In this document: positions 53,038 to 56,310 of the stretch, in pieces
Layout: each line of letters begins with the position of its first letter
Position numbering within the stretch: the first letter of the stretch is position 1
Notes under the pieces: generated by a model
The model's input: only the letters and a program-made list of their open reading frames with translations
What the model was told of the DNA's origin: nothing
Database searches by the model: none
Translations under genes and position numbers: made by a program
From: CAVOKN01 sp963696505
GTDB lineage: Bacteria; Pseudomonadota; Gammaproteobacteria; Burkholderiales; Rhodocyclaceae
Direction of reading: 5' to 3'
Assembly (NCBI GenBank): GCA_963696505.1
Contig: CAVOKN010000003.1
Coordinates: 1 to 56,310, forward strand
Length of the DNA: 56,310 nt

Positions 53038-53559
53038 TTATAGAAGACGTTGCTCGATTTCATGGAGCAAAGCCAGGGCATCCGCGGGGGAGATTGTCGT
53101 GCCGATACACTCAACCCCAAACAGGGGATTGGTAGTTCCCTTGTGCGGGTGGTCGAGCACAAGCGTTCCCCATTTCGCCGGTCTTTTTGGTTCTCTGTCC
53201 CGGAAGTTGAATGTATTTCCGTGCGACGCTGCGTGTCGTAAGTGGCGAAAGATCTCAAATTCGGGGGACTGGTCGTTGTGGGGTTCGGCAACCGAGTACG
53301 CCGTATTTAGCAGCATGCAGCAAAGGGACTTAACCGCAGTGTCCGCCGTGAGTGCGCCGGACACGCACTGGGCATGAACTTGCCCCATGTCAATAGCGAT
53401 GTTGGGCGTTACTTTTCCGCTATACCAAGCCACCGTGCTCTTGTCGAGCGCCAGTGGATTGTTCTTCTCGAACAGTGGTCCAAGGCCGATCGTAGCGGCA
53501 AGAAAGGACGTCACCATTTCGTAGAAAGGTCGTCCCTGAGCAAAAACTACGTTTGACAT
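53038..53559 (-). CDS. HEPN-like cassette protein
   Basis: From the ATG at 53,559 (MSNVVFAQGRPFYEMVTSFL) it has 173 residues; an ATG at 53,601, lying inside the attC core, would add 14. It is mostly helical. The segment FRHLRHAASHGNTFNFRDRE contains R-x4-H (RHAASH), the catalytic motif of HEPN ribonucleases, in the context typical of the pEK499-p136-like HEPN group. Activity as an RNase toxin or effector is an inference. It is a single-gene integron cassette between two attC sites. Confidence 0.6.
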   Translation of the reverse strand: MSNVVFAQGRPFYEMVTSFLAATIGLGPLFEKNNPLALDKSTVAWYSGKVTPNIAIDMGQVHAQCVSGALTADTAVKSLCCMLLNTAYSVAEPHNDQSPEFEIFRHLRHAASHGNTFNFRDREPKRPAKWGTLVLDHPHKGTTNPLFGVECIGTTISPADALALLHEIEQRLL

Positions 53560-53597
53560 GGCGTTCAACCGTAAAGCCTCATGGGCGGGTTCGTGCT

Positions 53598-53684
53598 GCA
53601 TAACGTGAAGGTAAGGAGCGACCGGCCGGCATTGCCGGCACGGCGTCCCAGCGGCGAAGCCGCGCCTCGACCGTAGGGTTAGAC
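53598..53684 (-). other. Integron attC site (secreted-protein cassette)
   Basis: Minus orientation: core GTCTAAC (53,684-53,678) to core GTTATGC (53,604-53,598), 87 bp, with inner complementary arms CGGTCGAGGCG/CGGCCGGTCGC-like and a GCGGCTTCGCCGC hairpin. It starts about one base after the gene stop. Confidence 0.8.
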
Positions 53685-53685
53685 C

Positions 53686-54264
53686 TCAGTTGGTACCAGA
53701 ACATTGAGATGTTCCAGTGCAAGGCTTGTAGTCGTTACCTTCGCGATAGGAGTTCGCAAGCTCCAGTAACGCCCCTTCCGCAGGGGCGAGAGCTTCACCA
53801 TTGGGCAGTTGCAGGACGAAGTAATTGACCGTTTGCCGCGCCGGGAAATAGGCGGCGAACTCGGTTCCTCCATTCCTATAGCCAGAAAACGACCACAATT
53901 CCCCTTTTGCACCTGCGCGCGACGTGAGGGACTGAACTCTAGTTGCCGTCAGAGTCTCGCCCGCCGACCGATACATAGCCACGACCTGAGCGACTTGTTG
54001 TTCGATGCGCATGGCATCGGCTTCGACTCCGGGTTTGCCGACGCCCGGACGCGTATAAATGCCAACTGGCGCAGATGCCCAAGTCGTGTTGGAGGGATAG
54101 AAAACCATGGGAATGCCGTCCGAAGAACCACTACTGTTGTCCATGGTCCAGCCAAAAGGGGCGGCGAAGTAGTAGCAATGATCACTGCCATGTGCGTATC
54201 CAACCTGGGCATTGGCACATGCCGGACTCAGCATAACCAGGAAAACGAGAGGGCGTACGCGCAT
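53686..54264 (-). CDS. Secreted or periplasmic cassette protein of unknown function
   Basis: This is a 192-residue protein with a signal peptide (MRVRPLVFLVMLSPACANAQ, cleavage after ANAQ). The mature part has AAPFGWTMDNSSGSSDGIPM, a central helix (EADAMRIEQQVAQVVAMYRS) and four or more Cys residues, two near the C-terminus (CTGTSQC). I do not recognise the family. The ATG is 9 bases after the attC core of the previous cassette, the normal place for a cassette gene, and the next attC begins right after its stop. Confidence 0.7.
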   Translation of the reverse strand: MRVRPLVFLVMLSPACANAQVGYAHGSDHCYYFAAPFGWTMDNSSGSSDGIPMVFYPSNTTWASAPVGIYTRPGVGKPGVEADAMRIEQQVAQVVAMYRSAGETLTATRVQSLTSRAGAKGELWSFSGYRNGGTEFAAYFPARQTVNYFVLQLPNGEALAPAEGALLELANSYREGNDYKPCTGTSQCSGTN

Positions 54265-54273
54265 AGGGCTGAG

Positions 54274-54351
54274 GTTTAACGTTTGAGCCCACCTGCGGGC
54301 GACGGACGGCGCCGCCGGCTGGCGAACGTCAGGTGGAGCGAAGGGTTAGAC
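54274..54351 (-). other. Integron attC site (GNAT cassette)
   Basis: Minus orientation: core GTCTAAC (54,351-54,345) to core GTTAAAC (54,280-54,274), 78 bp. The inner arms CCACCTG and CAGGTGG pair, and CGGCGGCGCCG forms the tip. It fits the R''-L''-L'-R' layout well. Confidence 0.88.
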
Positions 54352-54358
54352 GCCGGAC

Positions 54359-54916
54359 TCATGCGATATAGATGCGATAGCGTAGGCCAGGTGCATTGCC
54401 GAACTGAACCGGCTTTGTGAACCGTTCGTGCAGTACCCCGCCATTGGCCAAGATAACCCGCTGTGAGGCAATGTTCTCCGGATCGATGGTCACTTCTACG
54501 TAGCGGAGACCCTCCGCCTTGGCTAGTGGCAGTGTTTCGCCCAGAGCCTTTGTGGCGAAGCCGAGGTTTCGCTTCGCCGGTACTACGGAGTAGCCAATGT
54601 GGCCCAAACAATGGGGCGGTAGCGCCTCAGTTCCCGGTTGCCACCGTAGCCCAATGACACCGCAGAACTCACCGTCCCACAGCCACCGGCGAATGCCAGG
54701 AAGGCGCTCGACAAACGAACCGTCCGGCAACTTGATGGGCTTCCCTTTTGCTTCGCGGTCAACCATGCCAGATAGAAATGCGTTCGGGTCGGATTGAATT
54801 CGCTGGAGTTCCTCGGTCGCGGCATCGGCGCCACGCGAGCTGTCGGCAGACCAGCCAAGCCGCAATGCCGCGATATAGCTCGCCAAGTGCTCTACGGACG
54901 GCCAAACGAGCTGCAT
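54359..54916 (-). CDS. GNAT-family N-acetyltransferase (integron cassette)
   Basis: This is a 185-residue acetyltransferase. The acetyl-CoA-binding region is seen in HIGYSVVPAKRNLGFATKAL followed by GLRYVEVTIDPENIASQRVI, the usual GNAT motif A/B arrangement (R/K-x-x-G-x-A/G). N-terminal residues are helical (HLASYIAALRLGWSADSSRG). The substrate is unknown; GNAT proteins are frequent integron cargo. The ATG at 54,916 lies about 23 bases after the attC core. Confidence 0.88.
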   Translation of the reverse strand: MQLVWPSVEHLASYIAALRLGWSADSSRGADAATEELQRIQSDPNAFLSGMVDREAKGKPIKLPDGSFVERLPGIRRWLWDGEFCGVIGLRWQPGTEALPPHCLGHIGYSVVPAKRNLGFATKALGETLPLAKAEGLRYVEVTIDPENIASQRVILANGGVLHERFTKPVQFGNAPGLRYRIYIA

Positions 54917-54938
54917 GTTCCGGAGTGCGGTATCAGGC

Positions 54939-55034
54939 GTCTAACGCCTGCGCTCGGCCGCGGCCCGCGCAGCGGGCGAACCCCTGACAACGCGGCGCGT
55001 TGTCAGGGGCGTCGGCTGCAGCGCATTGTTGGGC
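54939..55034 (-). other. Integron attC site (VOC cassette)
   Basis: Minus orientation: core GCCCAAC (55,034-55,028) to core GTTAGAC (54,945-54,939), 96 bp. It has a long internal stem CCCCTGACAACGCG/CGCGTTGTCAGGGG and a second hairpin. Both cores match the RYYYAAC/GTTRRRY rule. Confidence 0.9.
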
Positions 55035-55041
55035 ACCGTCT

Positions 55042-55421
55042 TCATTTTGCACTTGGATCTGCTTCGATGACACCAAAACGAAGGCCACCCGGCTCAGCAC
55101 AGGTGGCATACCAACCGATTCCCGGAATGGGAATTCTCTGTTCTACGATTGTCCCGCCGCTTGCTTTGACGCGAGCAAGTACCTCCTCTAGGTTCCCTAC
55201 CGGCACGGTAATCTGGGTTAGTGGATTGCCGCCGTCAGTGAGCGCATCCTTGACGGCACCAATGCCACCATCAATCCCGGGTTCGCTCTCGGGACCAGCC
55301 TGGATTCGGTAGTACTCGTAGGGCATCGAAAATCTCTCGAAACGCCAACCCAGAACCTTTTCGAAAAAGGCGCGCGCCTGAGGACATCGTGGACAGTAAG
55401 ATCGAAGTATGTTGGTTTCAT
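55042..55421 (-). pseudogene. VOC/glyoxalase-family cassette protein (single frameshift)
   Basis: The N-terminal strand MKPTYFDLTVHDVL starts at 55,421. After a one-base shift near 55,375 the frame continues as RAFFEKVLGWRFERFSMPYE, then GIDGGIGAVKDAL, NPLTQITVPVGNLEEVLARV and IPGIGWYATCAEPGGLRFGV. This is one complete vicinal-oxygen-chelate (glyoxalase/dioxygenase-like) fold of about 125 residues. The indel lies in a GCGCGCGC run, so a sequencing error is likely. The specific activity is unknown. It is the upstream-most readable cassette of the array, 50 bases from a GTTGGGC core. Confidence 0.8.
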
Positions 55422-55471
55422 CGTTTGATCGCCGGTGATCTCTCGTTAGCGTCTTACGAATTCATATAGGT

Positions 55472-55478
55472 GCCCAAC
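55472..55478 (-). other. Integron recombination core (GTTGGGC), upstream end of array
   Basis: This is a GTTRRRY core in minus orientation 50 bases before the VOC gene. It is preceded by repeated AAGTTAGGG/AAGTTCGGG words. It could be the attI site or the end of another attC. No integrase gene follows to the right within the window. Confidence 0.45.
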
Positions 55479-55732
55479 TGTCAATTTATGGCGCGGGTTC
55501 GCGCCCGAACTTGGCGCCTGCTCCCTAACTTGGCAAACTGAACCCGCTGGAAAAGCCCGGCAGTATTGAACTCTGGCCTTGTGGCCGCTGCGCAATAACG
55601 TACCAAACAGGCCCAAAAAGCGGCATGCCGGTAGTCAGCGCGCCAGTAGGCCGGTGAACGCCTCAACCGCGGCATTGTGGCACTCCCAGCAGCGGTCGTG
55701 GGCGGCGGGCAGCAGCCGGGACGTGCCGGGGC
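55479..55732. other. Gap with a gene remnant cut by an ISAs1-type element
   Basis: On the minus strand 55,735-55,635 encodes a C-terminal tail (RLLPAAHDRCWECHNAAVEA, FTGLLAR, stop). This tail reads like the end of a real gene whose beginning was removed by the IS element at about 55,740. I do not recognise the gene. No integron integrase similarity is seen. Confidence 0.4.
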
Positions 55733-56310
55733 CTACCCCCAGGGTGATCGCACTCGAATACATAATGGCGAGAGCCCCAGCAACGCCATGCGCCCATCGT
55801 CATCCCAACCGATGCGGTTGCGCCGCAGGCGCAGGCTCTTCTTCTTGCCCTCGGGCGGCTGCTGGCGCAGCAGATTCAATGCATCTTGGTGAGCAGCGAG
55901 AAGTTCTGCGGGGCGTTGTTCTCGGTCAGACGCCGGGCGTCCTCACCGAAGATCACATCGAGGCTCCAGTGAAGACGGTTCTCGATGACCCAGTGATCGC
56001 GCACCGCCGCGGCGAAATCCGCCGTGCTCAGGGTGCGCGAGCTGATGTAGTAGCGCGTTTCCACGGGCGAGGCCTTGCCCCCGACGACTCGTACCGAATC
56101 GACCCGCCCGAGCATCGCGCAGTCGGCCCAGACGTCGGTGTCGACCTCGCCGGTATTGGGCAGGGTGCGGTAGATCTGGAACACGTGACGCCCGTGACCG
56201 GTCTGCACCGCGTTGTGGACCTTGTCCCAGTGGCCGACGAAAGCACCTTCCAGCGCTTGGTGCAGGGTGGGCTGGTTGCCCTTGACCGCCAGCAGATAGT
56301 CAGCGCCCAT
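55733..56310 (-). pseudogene. ISAs1-family transposase, cut by window edge and frameshifted
   Basis: The C-terminal part of an ISAs1 transposase is different from the copy at 43.9-47.3 kb: MGADYLLAVKGNQPTLHQAL, VRVVGGKASPVETRYYISSR, FAAAVRDHWVIENRLHWSLD (catalytic Glu) and VIFGEDARRLTENNAPQNFS. At about 55,877 a missing base causes an early stop; the next frame continues LNLLRQQPPEGKKKSLRLRR and RIGWDDDGRMALLGLSP, the normal family ending. The element's terminal repeat seems to begin near 55,740 (CAGGGTGATCGCACTCG). The N-terminus lies beyond the window. Confidence 0.85.

Noticed and set aside
49863..56310. Class 1 integron with intI1 or resistance genes
   Set aside because: No integrase, qacE/sul or known resistance cassette is readable; the attC sites are varied in length, as in chromosomal arrays.
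34800..56310. Second copy of the tRNA-Lys 3' end (attR)
   Set aside because: I scanned for repeats of the T-arm/acceptor sequence and saw none in the window.

Overview
The window looks like two unrelated pieces joined near position 8,900. Bases 1 to about 8,900 hold minus-strand genes only: a DUF4418 membrane protein, a cupredoxin-type lipoprotein, a very large multicopper oxidase with fibronectin-III repeats, a receiver protein without its phospho-acceptor Asp, a NarL/LuxR response regulator and a PAS-GAF histidine kinase. The gene mix and a palindromic repeat at 6,563-6,579 resemble Chloroflexota (inference). The kinase is cut inside its PAS domain a few bases before the ATG of kup, so an assembly chimera or a recent rearrangement is likely there.

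From 8,909 to about 34,700 the content is a betaproteobacterial chromosome, probably Rhodocyclales-like (inference). It has kup, a DinB-like protein, threonine aldolase coupled to a degenerate hybrid kinase, and a sulfide-oxidation cluster (flavocytochrome c sulfide dehydrogenase fccA-fccB, a diheme cytochrome, a tetraheme NapC/NirT-type quinol dehydrogenase, and a periplasmic ankyrin protein). Then come a HerA-like ATPase, yebC, an EamA transporter, ruvC-ruvA-ruvB, ybgC-tolQ-tolR-tolA-tolB-pal-cpoB, queE-queC and a DUF302 protein. An IS607 element with an extra gene between tnpA and tnpB sits between the transporter gene and ybjQ.

At 34,729 a tRNA-Lys(TTT) gene marks the start of an accessory region. 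A tyrosine integrase and its HTH partner lie beside the tRNA, followed by fragments (integrase-domain gene, IstB), an ISAzo13-type element, an AbiEi-like/Fic protein, and an HNH nuclease fused to a RecQ-like helicase. Next is an ISAs1 element broken by an IS66-type element that carries a Dam-like DNA methyltransferase; both target duplications can be read. A further element encodes a 740-residue transposase-like protein.

From about 49,860 to 55,480 all genes are on the minus strand and four attC sites separate single genes (HEPN-like, secreted protein, GNAT, VOC). This is an integron cassette array with no integrase gene in the window. A WHH-nuclease toxin, SUKH immunity protein and two partners lie at its downstream end. 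The window ends in another ISAs1-type transposase, cut by the edge.

Many conserved genes (ruvA, ruvB, tolA, fccA, the multicopper oxidase, both kinases, fic and others) carry single-base frameshifts. Most are probably uncorrected sequencing indels rather than true pseudogenes.
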